This document shows, in pieces, positions 21,901 to 34,199 of a DNA stretch of 64,000 nt. The position numbers were made by a program, and so were the translations under genes. The notes under the pieces were generated by a model. It was not told the DNA's origin. It made no database searches and worked only from the letters and a program-made list of their open reading frames with translations. This DNA comes from Eopsaltria australis (lineage: Eukaryota; Chordata; Aves; Passeriformes; Petroicidae), in contig JAVTVJ010000519.1 in the NCBI GenBank assembly GCA_034509425.1, positions 62,001 to 126,000 on the forward strand, read 5' to 3'. How positions within the stretch are numbered: position 1 is the stretch's first letter; each line of letters starts with the position of its first letter.

Positions 21901-24706
21901 AACTACAGACACCAAATGAAGGTATTTACTCTTGGGATTTATCACACTAAAAGACACCCTTTAATTAATGTGAAGAGCCTCCTCCAGGGTGTGAGTCAGA
22001 TCTTGGCTGTGTTGGATCAGCTCAGAGATGTCTCTCCTCACCCTGACCTGAGGTCTGAGGTGGCTCATATCCACTCCTGGTTCCTCAGATCCTTAAAGAG
22101 TGCTGGGTGACTCTGCAAATGGAAAGGCCCAATTAATTCTCAGATGAAGGATGTTTACTTTAAGGATGTTATATGGAGTGCTAGCACAATATTGTAGATT
22201 ACCTGCAGGAGCAAATGCACAATTTTGAAGGCTCAGTTCTGGTTTAGATCAGACACTGCAAAGTTCCTACGTGCTGATGCCATGTGAGGTGCCCTCACAG
22301 CCAGCCTTGTCTTGCATTAAAGGCCCAAAAACATTTCAAAAGGAGGGTTAGACTGCCACAGACACTTTGTCCTAACTGTGTGCAGTCTCTGGATTCTGCA
22401 TTGAATTATAACTCGGGCTCAGGTGTCAGAGGCAATCATGGGAGGTTTAATTCTGGGAAGAAGGATGGGCTGTTCAGAGCGCCTGTGGGCGATAGGCTTT
22501 GTCTCTGTTGGAGAAAGAGCAGAATTATTGACTTCCAGCTTCTAGAAATGGAGTCTAGATTTATTGCAACAAATTTTCTTAATTTTACCTTGGATTGCTG
22601 AGCTGTTTATAGCAGGGGTGAAGTGGTACCAATCTTTTGGCCGTGGGTGATGCTATCACCCCTCTATTTCACAATGGACAGTGCTGTCTTTTTTGGGATA
22701 TAAGAGTGTGGCTGTCTCCTGATGGTAAAGAAATTACATTTCATTCTCTTGAGCCTAACCAGATCCAGCCTCTGTGACTCTGTCTTCCACAGCAAAACAT
22801 TTAAATGCTCCTTTCCAGGCCTCTCACTGATCTCTTTCTCCATTTTATAGAGTGGTGTAAATTTGAAGGCATTTTAAAGCATGCAAGGAAGAAAACTTCA
22901 AGTGGAAGTTTGAGGGTGATGGGGCCTCCAGTGAGGGTGAGGAGGAGGAAAAGGAATCTTGATAATGCTGCCCTTCCAGGGATTCTGCCATTAACTGATG
23001 CATTATTTTTCTAAGCTCATTAAATAACCCTTAGAACTGTGAAAAGGTCAAAAGAGAGGGGAAGGAGCTGAAGCTGCCTGTGGATTTCTGTTGTACAGCA
23101 ATTTCCTGACCGAGCTGAGGAAGAAAGAGGGGGATGGAAGAGTCAAGAAAGGAGGGGGGTGGAAAAGAACTGCTGATTTTTCTGTTGATCTCTTTATGTA
23201 AATAAATGTTTATCCTCAGACCTTTCCCTGCAGTAACCACCTATCCAAATCCCAGTGTAACTCACCTGTAGCAGCTGATCTCTGGTGAAGCCACAAGCTG
23301 CTGTTTACAGCAAAAACCAAACTGTAATCATCTGTGGGTCAGTTTAGACATTGGGTTGATGTCTTTGGCCATCTCTGAATGTCTGGGGCAGGAATTATGA
23401 GTATTTTACTGTTCTTGCTCCAGGAAGCCCAGAAACTCATTAGAAATACCACAAGCAGGAAGGTCTGAGGCATGGAGATCATTTATCACTTTTTAACGGG
23501 TTTGTATTTTAAATCACATTCCAGGACACACAGATAGGACTTTGGAAGTCATAAACTTTCTAAAGAGATAGGGAGGAAGAAGTACAGAGGAGCAAGGTCT
23601 TCAACTCCACTGATGCTGCGGGAACCTGGGACATGAGGAACATCTTTGCCTTTTCACAGATCTGTCCCTCAGGTAATGCAGACAAATTCACTTGAACAAA
23701 GAAAATGTTTCCTTTTAACTGGTTATTGTTTCTTAACTCATGAAAGAGAAGATGCTTGTTTGTTTCCTTTCTACTTTTGCTTTTGCTTTGCATTGCAAGG
23801 TGAGTTTTCAAACTGAACTAATAGAAAAACCAAGGTTAATGCTGCCTGATCAAATAAGAATCATGAAGTTTGCCCCTTTGCAGTGCAATGGATGATATCC
23901 TTCGTACTTTTTATGATGTTAATATGACACCAAGGTGAAATGGGAACCTGGAACATCATGTAATCAAGAGTTTATGATGAATCAGTGAGCAAAGAACATT
24001 ATTTGGCTCCACTACTCACAGAAACTCTCAAAAAACCCCAAATCCCTTCACTTTTTTGTACAATTCAGTGAGGCTCATGCAGTGAACTGAACACAGAACC
24101 TGACACAGGATTTGATGCAATATTGCCCCCTTCTTTACAAATAAATACTCAAAAATTCTGCACAAATAAGAATCCAAGAAATCGGGTTATATATGAATAA
24201 ATACATTGTGTTGTGACATTTAAAAATTTTGAGTTTTTCCAGGATAAGAGAATGTAAAGTACAAATTTCTGCCTTTTGCCTTTAGAAAGCTGGGTGAACC
24301 TGTGTCTATTTATCTCACTGCAGAATTGTGTGAAAGCCTCATTTGTATGGGTCAGAAAGAGAACAAGATTGCTTTCTAAATTCACAACTATTCCCACATA
24401 GGACTAGATTTTAGTAACTGGTGTTCTAGTGCATTAAAGTGAATCCACAATGCTGCTGATGGGGTCTGTGTGCAATCAGTTCTCCTATCAGGATGTCACA
24501 GCACTCCATTTTGCCTTTTTTTAGGCTTGTTAATCTTGTTACTCTGCTGAGTGTGCATCAGTGCAGCAGTTGGACTCTGCAAATGCAAATCCCACGAGAA
24601 ACTTCACTCAGCTCCACCAAACACATTTGTCTTTGGCAGCCCATGAGTAAGAGTTGTTTTGATGTTTTGTGTCCAGTGCAGATTTGGTCTTTGCCATGTC
24701 TTAGTC
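21901..24706. other. unique noncoding DNA
   Basis: No gene or recognised repeat. Short open frames on both strands lack domains. Confidence 0.55.
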
Positions 24707-24975
24707 CTGGGCTGGGGAAACACAGGCAAAAAATCCACATTTCTGCAGGTCTGGGCTAGGGAAACACAGCAGACATTCCACATTTCTGCAGGTCTGTGGG
24801 CAGGTTCTGGGCTAGGGAAACACAGCAAACATTCAACATTTCTGCAGGTCTGTGGGCAGGTTTTGGGCTGGGGAAACACAGCAAACATTCAACATTTCTG
24901 CAGGTCTGTGGGCAGGTTCTGGGCTGGGGAAACACAGGCAAACATTCCACTCTTCTGCAGGTCTGTGTTGAAGTC
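24707..24975. repeat. 56-bp minisatellite, five units
   Basis: Tandem units begin at 24707, 24751, 24807, 24863 and 24919. Each contains GGGCTRGGGAAACACAG, ACATTTCTGCAGGTCTG and TGGGCAGGTT. The first unit is 44 bp because it lacks the TGTGGGCAGGTT part; the others are 56-57 bp. A degenerate sixth start lies at 24976. The units are highly similar, suggesting recent expansion. Because 56 is not a multiple of 3, and the unit has few stops, the array creates long chance open frames on both strands. Confidence 0.96.
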
Positions 24976-26937
24976 CTGGCCTGTAGGATGGTGGCCAAGA
25001 CCTTCCAGGGTTATTCTCCCAAAGCACACGCACAGCAAGGGTCAGTGGACACAGCACAGGGAAGATAGATTGCTTGCCCCTAACAGGGAATTGGTGCTGT
25101 CCATCCATTTCTGCCCACAGGAATCCCAGAGGGTGGTTAACCTGAATTTATCCACCCTAACTTCATGCAGCAGATTCTGTCAGGGGTTCTAAGAACACGG
25201 AGCAGGGAAGGGATGCTCGGTGTTTACAGAAGGATGGAGATTGAGGTCAGTGGGATTAGGTTGCTCATCCTCGCTGGGCACAGCTACAAATCCCAGCTGG
25301 CACTGCTTGTCTGAGCTCTCACAGAGCAGGAGAGCCATGTCTCAGTGTTAGGACGTGGATTCCCCCACCCAGGAGAGTGTGAGGGCACAAGCAGCACATC
25401 TGTAAAGCGGGGGAAGCGTTTGGCAGGCATCTCCCTTGGGATTAGCACTTGAGCAGAGTGGTGTGTGGAGCCAGGGTAACACATCTCTATTTACTGAGCA
25501 GATTTTGCATGTTCAGCTGTGTGAGCGCGTAAGTACAAGAGCGAGAGGAGCTTTTCTGGAATTGGAGCAGTTTCTTTGTCAGTGCTACAACTCCTCCATT
25601 TAATTCCACAAATCTGCTGTAATCAGAGTGGCTTCACCCATCAGCTCAGCGGAGAGCAAGCACAGGAGGGAGGAAGCATCTCTCCCCTTCCAGCTTTCTG
25701 TGTTCTCAGGCATTGCATCAAAGTGGCACAGAGCCTCCTGGGAAGGGGATTTGCTATCACTCATGTCAGGCCCAGCCACATTATGTTTATGGATATGATA
25801 GACTGAATACTAAAATTACCATTTGCACAAATGATCCCACAATTCCTTCAGGCCTACTGTATCCCTTTAATAGTCCAATCTTTCAATAATGAAGTGGAGA
25901 TCAGTCAGGACTCTCTGAAAATCCCATCTTTTCCTTTCATTTCTCTCTTTTTTTTTTCTCCCCTCCTCCTTTTTTGGGGGCCTTTTTATTGCACACATTA
26001 TTTTCATCCTTTCTCCGAGCCGGATCCATTTACCAAGCGGTTTTAAGGGAGATCAAGAATGAGATTCTCAATATTCTGTTAATACCCCAGAAGCAGCAAC
26101 GTGGCAGACAATTCATTGCTGCTTGGGGCAGTGAATCATGCAGAATTCAGAAGTTTGGGAACTACACACAGGGAAGAGGGATGCTGTTCATGAGGCCTCA
26201 GGAACAAATATAGTGCAGAAATAATACTTCAGAAAGCAGGCTCTCCTTCCTTAATGCTCTTCATTGCTTGCCCTGCTGCATCTCCTTTCCATGATACTTT
26301 CTGAGGTTAGTATCCAGGGAAAAAACAGTTGCCTGATAGTTCTAAACACAAGAAATTATTAATTGCATGGATCAGATGAAGGCCTGGACTAAGGTCTACA
26401 CAGAAACAAGGAGTTTGACCCACTTAATTTTGTTTACAGAATGGTTCTACCAGAGTTTTATTCACCTGTTTCTCAGGAAAATAAAAACTGTCTCCCTGAG
26501 AATCAAAATTACTTTTTGTGAAGTGAGTTTTTAAAGACTCAGCCACAGTTAAGGGGTGTAAGGGAGAGTTAGTAGGAGTGGGATGTGCAAAGTAGATTAA
26601 AAGATAACTTTAGATTGGTCTGACAAAGAATTCAGTGGGCATGGACAGACACTGAAATCTTGGCTATGATCCTCGACACAAGACATGGTCTGGAGAGGGG
26701 ATGGGACTGGGAATCCTGCTGACAAGAACAGAAATTCCTGTCACTCATATTTAGCAGATAGTCTGGGGAATTGGGAGCAATGGAGGGATTGGGCCCTAGG
26801 AAGGAACGGTGCTGTGTGTGGTGTGTCCTTGCTTGGACTGCAGCCCACAGGGCCTGAGCCACACACTGAGGTGCTGCCAATCCAGAAAGCTCTATGAAAT
26901 CCATAGGTCTCCATTAAAGGAGCTTTAAGAAAAAATA
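24976..26937. other. unique noncoding DNA
   Basis: No gene is supported. A T- and C-rich run lies at about 25945-25985. Confidence 0.55.
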
Positions 26938-27126
26938 TTTGGAAAAATTTCATTGCCTAAAGGGTCGTCAAGCACTGGAACAGGCTGCCCAAGGCTGTGG
27001 TGGAGTCACCATGCCTGGAGGGATTTAAAAGATGTGCAAATGTGGTGGCCTTTGCAGTGCTGGAGGAATGGTTGGACTCGATGGTCTCAGAAGTCTTTTT
27101 CAGCCTAAATGTTTCTATGGTTCTAA
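26938..27126 (+). mobile_element. CR1 LINE fragment, sense orientation
   Basis: It has 'AAGCACTGGAACAGGCTGCC', 'GTGGTGGAGTCACCATGCC', and 'GGTTGGACTCGATGGTCTCA', and ends in the eroded tail 'TGTTTCTATGGTTCTAAG'. It is 5'-truncated. It lies opposite in orientation to most CR1 copies here. Confidence 0.9.
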
Positions 27127-27309
27127 GTCAGGGGACTGGACTCTCACTGGGGGTTGGTGGAGCTGTACCAGCATATCTGAATGGAAAATCTGGATCTGGC
27201 TTTTTCACTTTGTATTCATGCATTTGTTGATTTTTGTATCTCAGCATTTCATTCTGTCCTCCCACTTCCCCATTCTTCTCCTTCACTCTCCTTCTGCTGC
27301 CTGCAGTAC

Positions 27310-27332
27310 TTCTCTCTCTCTCTCTCTCTCTC
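27310..27332. repeat. TC dinucleotide microsatellite
   Basis: About eleven uninterrupted TC units inside a wider pyrimidine-rich region (about 27255-27370). Confidence 0.95.
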
Positions 27333-28395
27333 CTTTTCTCCTAAAATCTTCCTTCCTATTTTATTTGACACACATTTTTCGTTTATCCCTTTTCTCTTTG
27401 CCTCCCTTCACATTAGTATACTATCACTGCTTTCAACCAAAACATGGAGATGGTTCTGCTGAGGGGAGATGATGCCCTGGACATAAAACCACCCAAGACT
27501 TTGGCCAAAGCCATGAGATTTCAGGGTGAACACCGTCCCATTCAACCCCTGAACATCAAAGTGGGAACATCAGGGACAATTTTCTGCCTGGAACATCAGT
27601 TTGCTGGTTTCTCTGGAAGCCTCTGCGAAATACAAGAAGCAGCTGCAGAAATGGGGAAGGTGCACTCAGAATTTCAGCAGCCTCTCAGTAGAAGATTCCA
27701 CTCATAGCTTGGGAAGCCCCCATCTCCCACCTGCACCTCCAATGGTAGGAAGTTGCTGATTTTTTTTTAATTATTTTCCCTGCTGCATTTACTCTGTTTT
27801 CTTGATTATATTAACAGGGCTCAGCTTCCTGTTTCTCATTTTTGCTGTTTGCTGGGTCGTGGCAATCTGTGTGCACCCAGCCTGCTGTGCTCTGGGATTT
27901 ACTGATGGAGCTCCTTGTATGCATAGGCTGCTGGCACTAAAAGGATGATGAAAAGAAAAACCTCCTTGACCCTGGCCAAGCAGCAGAAATCTCAGCTGTG
28001 GACAGTGGTAGCTTCACCCTCCTCCATAGGACAGGCAGGAAAGAACCCAAGGAGGAAAGAGGAAGTGGACAGAAGGGGAAGAAGAGTCTTGGGGTGTAGA
28101 GGAGCTCCAGTGAGTGCAGAAATGAGCATGGAGTTTGTGCAGAGAGACTCTGAGAGCAGCCACCAGGGGCTGAGGTACATCCCCTTCTCCTGGGCAGTAC
28201 CATAAGTGCTGGGAAATTGTGCAACAAACCCAAATTAAATCTGAGTGCCTAAAGCAAAGCACTTAAATCCATACTTAATGGCCCAGTTCCCAGAAGAGCG
28301 CAGTCCATGGACCCAAAAGGCTCACTCTGCCACATGACTGTGGCCTTGAGTGTATTTCTGTGTGTTTTAGGATGAAATATTTTAGAATGAGCTAC
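27333..28395. other. unique noncoding DNA
   Basis: No gene is supported. Short frames on both strands overlap with no recognisable product. Confidence 0.55.
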
Positions 28396-28650
28396 TGCCA
28401 TGGTTTAACCACAGCCAGCAAATCACTCACTCACTCACTCACTCACTCACTCACTCACTCACTCACTCTCCCTTGGCAGGATGGGGGAGAGAATTGGAAG
28501 GTGAAAGTAAGAGAACCCATGGGTTGAGATAAAGACAATTTAAAAGGCAAAGAAAAAGTCACAAACACAAGCAAAGCAGGGGAAAACTCGTGCCACATTC
28601 TCCTGGCAGTGCCAAGTGCTCAGCAGGGCCCTGCACAAAGACACCCCCAG
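28396..28650 (-). mobile_element. endogenous retrovirus LTR, truncated or diverged, minus strand
   Basis: On the plus strand the element opens with TGCCATGGTTTAACC, followed by 'CAGCCAGCAA', 'GATGGGGGAGAGAATTGG', and 'CATGGGTTGAGATAAAGACA'. Read on the minus strand this is the R/U5 end of a widespread avian LTR: a stretch reading TTTATCTCAACCC, then a U5 ending in GGTTAAACCATGGCA. The usual AATAAA in this LTR family appears mutated here. Similarity fades after about 28650, so the far boundary is approximate. No internal retroviral genes lie next to it, which suits a solo or partial LTR. Confidence 0.7.
28423..28468. repeat. TCAC tetranucleotide microsatellite inside an LTR
   Basis: About 11.5 uninterrupted TCAC units (46 bp). 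They sit where this LTR family, as I recall it, carries only a few GAGT/GAGC units in U5, so the repeat probably grew from that seed. Its purity suggests it is polymorphic. Confidence 0.95.
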
Positions 28651-29960
28651 GGGCAGGGGAGGGGCTCTGCTGCCCTGTGTGGCTTGGCAGCACTCCCTGC
28701 CACCCAAGAGCTGCTCTAAGCCTGTGTCTGTAATCCTTCTGCAGGGTTGCACAGGAGCAGGAGGAACAGGGCTGAGCTGAAAGGGATTAGCAGGAGCAAT
28801 TTCCAGGCAGGGTCTTATTCAAAGATATCCCTTCCATGGGTTAGGACACACCAGTCTGTGGCTTTCAGAGTCTCTGATACAAAGGCAATTTTCAGTGATC
28901 CAGTCCTGGCCAAGAGATCTGCAGCACCTTTTACTCATGTTTAAATAGTCAAAAGTTTTTTAAAACTACTTTTTCCTCCATTGTTTGACTGTTATTAACT
29001 TGAGCACTTTGATTTGGAAGCTAAAGGTGTTTTTAACAAGGTTTCACAGGACCAGGTCAATTGCAATGAAATGTTTGATGGACAATAGTTAAATTGTTTT
29101 GACTTCGTTTTGGTAATGACAAAAAACTCTGTTTTGAGAACAGAAAAACACCTGATTTTCACATTTTTCCCCAACCTAATTTGTATGGATCTTATATTAC
29201 ATTCGGCATTAATTTTAAATAGCTTGTAATGGCATAGAGTGCCAAACATTATGGCATTTTGATGTCTCCATGTGATTTTTTCTTTTAACACAATTTTTCT
29301 TCTGTGTCAAGGTTTGAGAACTTAGGTTGCTGCTTCCATTCAGAAGAGAAATTTCCTGTAGAAATGGAAGTTCACTTTATTAACTACAACTACAACCCCA
29401 GCAGCTCATTCTTTCCCTTCTCAAAATACCCACCATCCTTCTTCCCCCTGTCTTTAGCACTTCTTCCTCATTCTTCTTTTCTCCTTCGTATCCTTATACT
29501 CACTAAAAATCTCCTGTGTTTCAAAGGAATACTGAAGGTGTAGATAGAAAACAAATGCAGAAGGAAGAGACAAAATGGGGCTATGGGAATATCAGGATTA
29601 GATTTTGTTCACGTGCTCGACCCATTGAATCTTGAATTCTGTTTCTGGGGACAGCAGAAGATTTGTGAGAGGGTGTTATTGTAAATAAAATCTTTCTCTT
29701 AGTGAAATACAGATTTCACAGGGACACTGTATTTTGCAGGGTTGTCTTTAGCAATTCAAAAGGGAGAAAAATCTTAATATTTCAATCCATTCATTACTTG
29801 GGACTGCTAAATGTTGGTGGAGACAACACCTGGAAAACCTCTCTGGTTGTGTAGCTAAAAAAGGACTGCAACAAACTTGTCCCCCAAATAAATTGTTTAC
29901 ACTTTGTCTTCTCAAATACATTAGATAGCTATTTGAGAACAGTGGAACTCAAATATAAAC
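28651..29960. other. unique noncoding DNA
   Basis: No gene is supported. The part from about 28950 to 29300 is AT-rich and repeat-free. Confidence 0.55.
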
Positions 29961-30019
29961 AAACACATGTAAACACATGTAAATATATGTATACACACAC
30001 ACACACACACTGTGTGTAT
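29961..30019. repeat. 10-bp tandem repeat running into an AC repeat with hairpin arms
   Basis: AAACACATGT occurs twice exactly (29961-29980), then as AAATATATGT. This leads into an AC repeat (29993-30010) and TGTGTGTAT. The arms ATACACACA (29991-29999) and TGTGTGTAT (30011-30019) are perfect inverted repeats, so the tract can fold back. Confidence 0.93.
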
Positions 30020-30279
30020 TTATTCAAACTGTAAATTCTGTTTGTTGGCTGCCAGTGAATTCATTACTTGCACAGATGCAGCTGGGAGCCCTCTAACCTG
30101 GCACAGCCCAGGATGTTTCCTCCACCTTTGCCTGAAACCTGGGACGTGATCACATATTATAAAAATTCCTACTTCTCACACTCATCCCATTCCCAGACTC
30201 CAGACCCTTCTATCCTGGTGAAAGGGCCAAACACCTTTCCTGGTGTGAAACCCATCCCAAAGACCTTGTGAGTGTCTCC

Positions 30280-30560
30280 CATCCTTCACTGGCAGCCAGG
30301 CGGCCGTGCTCCATTTCCCGCAGAATTTCAGCTGCTCGCGTATTTATCAGGAGCATCTGTTAAACAATCTGGAGGGGAGCAGGGCTGGTGCCATTAGCGT
30401 GGGGGTGAGGAGGGAGCTCTTCAGCAGCACAGAGAGCAGAGGAGATGAGGCTGTGCCTGCTGCTTCGGGGGGTGTCGTGACCTTGACTTCTCGTTGATGA
30501 GCGATGCCGAGCGTCTCGGAGCAGAACTGACAGCGATAATGTTCCTGTGAATGGATGTGT
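30280..30560. other. candidate conserved noncoding block, CpG-retaining
   Basis: Roughly 14 CpGs fall within about 240 bp (30299-30540), in a window where CpGs are otherwise sparse. Examples are GGCGGCCGTG, GCTCGCGTAT, GCCGAGCGTCTCGG and AGCGATAATG. No recognised repeat or domain is present. CpG retention outside a repeat suggests either purifying selection or germline hypomethylation. It could be an enhancer or an unrecognised exon; no splice-bounded frame is convincing. Confidence 0.35.
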
Positions 30561-31279
30561 TCTGGTCACCAGGGCTGGAGAGGGATGGAGAGGATGCATC
30601 ATTAGAGAGACACAAACAATTAGAGCCTTGGCGTTGAGTTCTCACAGAGGTACTGGCCATGAGTGTGGTGAAGAAACAACATGCAGGAGTGTTTATCCCC
30701 TTTCCCCTAAATATTGTCTTTCATGTGGAGCCTTTTTTGCCCTCCCTGACCCGCTTTTGGTACTTTGGGGTCCACAGAGGGTGAGCAATAGTGTGCACAG
30801 GAAACTGAAATCCAGGAGGATGATTAAGTTACACTCATGGAATGTAAAACCCTTTGCAAACCGAGCAGCTCGGCTGGACCTGCAAGGCTCCTGACATTCC
30901 CTGCTGGGCCCTAACCCTACATGTAAATTTACACCCACAGCCTCTATGACCTTCCCAAATTTACAGTAGCTTCCTGCAAAATCAACATCAAACTTCCAGT
31001 GCCTGCAGTTTTGTGCCCAGCCTGATGCACTCTGCAAGGTGTTGTGCACAAATCCTCTCTGCCCAACCACCACTACACAAAAATATTTGGCAGAGCCTCC
31101 AGACCAGCCCTGATGGCATCACTCAGATCCCATCAATGACTGCCCAGTGTCCAGAGCCCCCCAACAACAGCCCCACTTCCTTTCTGAAAAGGAACTGGGT
31201 TCTAACAACAGTCAAAGTTTTGCCCGTGACGTATTTTTTCTCTTTCCTTTTGATTTCCACATCTGCACACTTCTAGAGC

Positions 31280-31720
31280 CCTAATTCATTTCTTTAATGG
31301 CCCTTCAGCTGTTATATTTTTGCTTGTCAGGGTGCTTTTTTAATTCACCCCCCTTATAAATGTATAAAACATTTAATGAAGAAATAATGATATTTTCTCA
31401 TGTCACTGCCTATTTTTCCTGTCATATTTGATGTGTTTGTAATGTGGGCGGACATATTATTTATGACCAGGGAAATTAAATATTATTTCACTTTTTTTTC
31501 CCCCTAATGCAATCTGTGTCATCTTCCAGTTCCCAATTTCTTTCCATTAAAGTTATTGTCTTTGCTGTTCCACTCGACCGTTTGCTGTTGGATTTGCAAC
31601 AGCGCTGCCAGAAGATGCAGAAAAACATAATGGGGAAAAGAAATGGCATAATTTGCAGGAGATACTTTTCTCATCTCATTTAAATGAAGATCGTTTGTTC
31701 CTGGGTGTCAAAAACATCAA
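31280..31720. other. candidate conserved noncoding block, AT-rich
   Basis: About 440 bp without repeats and rich in homeodomain- and FOX-like words (TTTTTAATTCACC, AAACATTTAATGAAG, GACATATTATTTATGAC, AAATTAAATATTATTT). A few CpGs are retained (GGGCGGAC, CACTCGACCG, CAGCGCTG). This is one of the strongest enhancer-like textures in the window. Conservation cannot be seen from a single sequence. Confidence 0.35.
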
Positions 31721-32829
31721 GAGCAACAAAAATATGGAAATTGGTAATTTCTTGCACTAGGAATACTTCCAAATCTTTGGAGATTCTGTCTGATTCTAGC
31801 TGCTACTAAAGATGTGTCCGAGCCAAACTTCCAGCGTAAAATAACTTCAAACCTCAGAAACTTGAAATCTGGGCCTGAATTTTTTAAGTCTTTGGCCCCA
31901 AATGCTTCTCTCATCTGCTGCCAGAACATCCTCAAAACTGGGAGAGGAATCACAATCCCTGACATATTCCTTAATCATTTGGATGAAATGCAGACAAAAT
32001 GGAGCTGAGCAAGGTGATCATGTGCTGTCTGACACAGCCTTTCATGCTCAGCTCTGCTCGTGCGTTTTCCAGTCCTTCCATTGCACATAACATGGGGTGA
32101 GAGCATGGGGCAGGAACCCTTTGAGCTCCCAGAATCTGCTCCAGATCCTCAGAGGCTCCTGGGTGGGATTTTTCTGACTCAGGAGAGGTGGGATAAGCTC
32201 TCCATTCTGAATTCATCCCATTTGGCTTTCTTTTTCTTTAACCAAAGACAGATGAGCTCCTCTAGAGCTGAGTCATCTCTTCCCTCTTCACTGGTCACTT
32301 CTTTTATTATGGGTGGAATTGTCTGTCATGGGTAATGATTCCTCCATGGATTTCAGGAAGCCTGGAGAACTCATTGAATCCTGTCTATCAGCTTTAATTT
32401 GTGTAGACTAATGGGGGAAAAAATCCCATCCAGTCTTTCCATCTGTTCCATTCCTATTTTCTGCCACAACAGCTCCAGTACCAGTCTCCTGGAGGAATCA
32501 GAGGTGAAGGGCAGCAACCTCGAGTGCTGGAGGAATAAAGAGCACCCTGACTCATCTGACACTGAATATTCTTTCCCCAAAGCTTGTGTCTTCACACTCT
32601 TTCCCAGTTGCTCCTCATGGTGCCTGTGTATTTTGTAGAGGATTTTTTCTCTTCCTTTGCGTTGCCACAGATTTGTTTCACAGTTCCTAGTCCTTGTATC
32701 CAAGTCAAACCCAAAGAGCTTTCTGTCGCCTTTCTTCTCCTTTTCCTTTTTCCCACCCCTAAACATCTCAGCAAGGCTGCCTGTTAATCTCTTCTTTTGC
32801 AAAGATTAGAAACGTGGCTTTTCTGTGAC

Positions 32830-33090
32830 CCTTCTGAACAATCAGGACCTTGGAGTCCCCAAGACGGGCCGCCATTATCTCATCTTTTGCGCTGTTAACA
32901 ATGATTAAGCAGGACAAAGGATGTGCTCAGAGCTATGGAGTTTCAATCCGTCCTTAGGGAGCACCTGGAAATAAAAGCAAGCAGAGTGGGAGAACTCCTG
33001 TAAAAAGAAAGGTTCGACCTTTAGAAAACATCTTTGGTTGGTGCTTTCTCACCTTTTCAAATATACATAAGAAAAATTTGCAAAACTAGG
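32830..33090. other. candidate conserved noncoding block with a YY1-like site
   Basis: Repeat-free sequence with GCCGCCAT at 32868-32875, the reverse of the YY1 core ATGGCGGC, followed directly by TATCT (GATA-like). A short stem, AAAGGT-TCG-ACCTTT, lies at 33008-33022. The call rests on texture and motifs only. Confidence 0.3.
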
Positions 33091-33875
33091 CCTGTAAGTG
33101 CAGACACTTCCTCTGGACTAATTCCCCACGGGGCTGCTCCCACAGCTTAAGCCACTGGACCGAGCACTCAGGCCTTGGGAAAACCAGGTCACAAACAGAA
33201 ATGCAATTTTAAACTGTTATTTTTGCCTATGATCTATCTGACTGTCTGTCCATCCATCTGTGAGCTGAGATCTTTACAAGTTTTTCCCCAGGTTTTGATT
33301 ACCTCGGTACAGCAGCTCCGAGCAAGGGATGACTGATACCTCCACTGCTTCCAATCCATCTCACAGCAGAGCTGGGGCTCTTCAAGGTGCAGTTCCTTTA
33401 CCAGCTCCTGTTTCCAGCAGTTTCTCATCTGTGGCTCACCTTTCCCAGGGATAAAGAACACCAGGCAGGGCCAGGTGGGCGAGCAGCAGGTGAGTTACCA
33501 GGAGCAGGGAAGCTTTCCCATCCAGCCCAAGGATTCTCAGTGCTGTGGTTTGGTTTTGTGCACTCAGAACTCTTGCAGTGCATGTGCAAGAACCTTGTGT
33601 TTGTCACATGCTGCTGTCATCTCACAGAGGGCAAACAACTGACCAAACAAACCAAGGAATTATTTGGAATATGCTGCTACCCTTCCTTGTCCACAGAACA
33701 GGGCAGGAAACTGAAAGGCAGACACATCCCTTGGGCAGAGCATGGCCAGAGTTTGCCTGAACCAGATCAGATGGCAGAGGGATGTGCACAAAGTGAGCTG
33801 GTTCTTACTCACATTCACACCTGGGTGTGTAATGGGATGTCCATGGAGACAGCAAGAGGGACAGCAAGAGAACAC

Positions 33876-34055
33876 TTTGGAAGGGACTTTAAAAATCATC
33901 TCATTCCACCCCTGCCAAGGGCAGGAACACCTTCCACTATCCCAGGTTGCTCCAACCTGGCGTTGGACACTTCCAGGGATGGGGCAGTCACAGCTTCTCT
34001 GGGCACCCTGTGCCAGGGCCTCACCATCCTCACTGAATAAAAGTTCCCAGTATCC
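33876..34055 (-). mobile_element. CR1 LINE fragment
   Basis: An antisense CR1 that has lost its terminal tail. It starts at 'TTTGGAAGGGACTTTAAAAA', then has 'CCAAGGGCAGGAACACC', 'CACTATCCCAGGTTGCTCC', and 'CTGTGCCAGGGCCTCACC', and fades after 'CCCAGTATCC'. It is moderately diverged, with a small deletion around the 'CAACCTGGCGTTGG' block. Confidence 0.9.
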
Positions 34056-34199
34056 ACAACTTCTCTGTGTCTTCTCTAACAGCTCTCTTTCTGCCTCTTT
34101 AGAGCATCTCTGCCAAGTGGCTGCAAGGGGAGCAAAGGCAAGGAGGGGAGTCATTAACAGAAAGTTTAGAAGAGAGGAATAAAGGATTTTTTTTTAAAA

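Larger units (their letters stand above)
30561..33875. other. unique noncoding DNA with two candidate conserved blocks
   Basis: No gene is supported. The interval holds the blocks at 31280-31720 and 32830-33090, listed separately. The rest is ordinary unique sequence. A 217-codon frame starting at 33387 ends inside the CR1 at 33876 and is not a gene. Confidence 0.55.

Noticed and set aside
24659..25192. 177-codon open frame with repeated GWGN/HFCR-like words
   Set aside because: Entirely produced by the 56-bp minisatellite, whose units are open in several frames on both strands.
33008..33022. GGTTCGACC resembling a tRNA T-arm
   Set aside because: The stem geometry does not give a five-pair T-arm with a seven-base loop, and no other tRNA arms surround it.
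33387..34040. 217-codon plus-strand open frame
   Set aside because: The 3' part is antisense CR1; the upstream part has no recognisable product.
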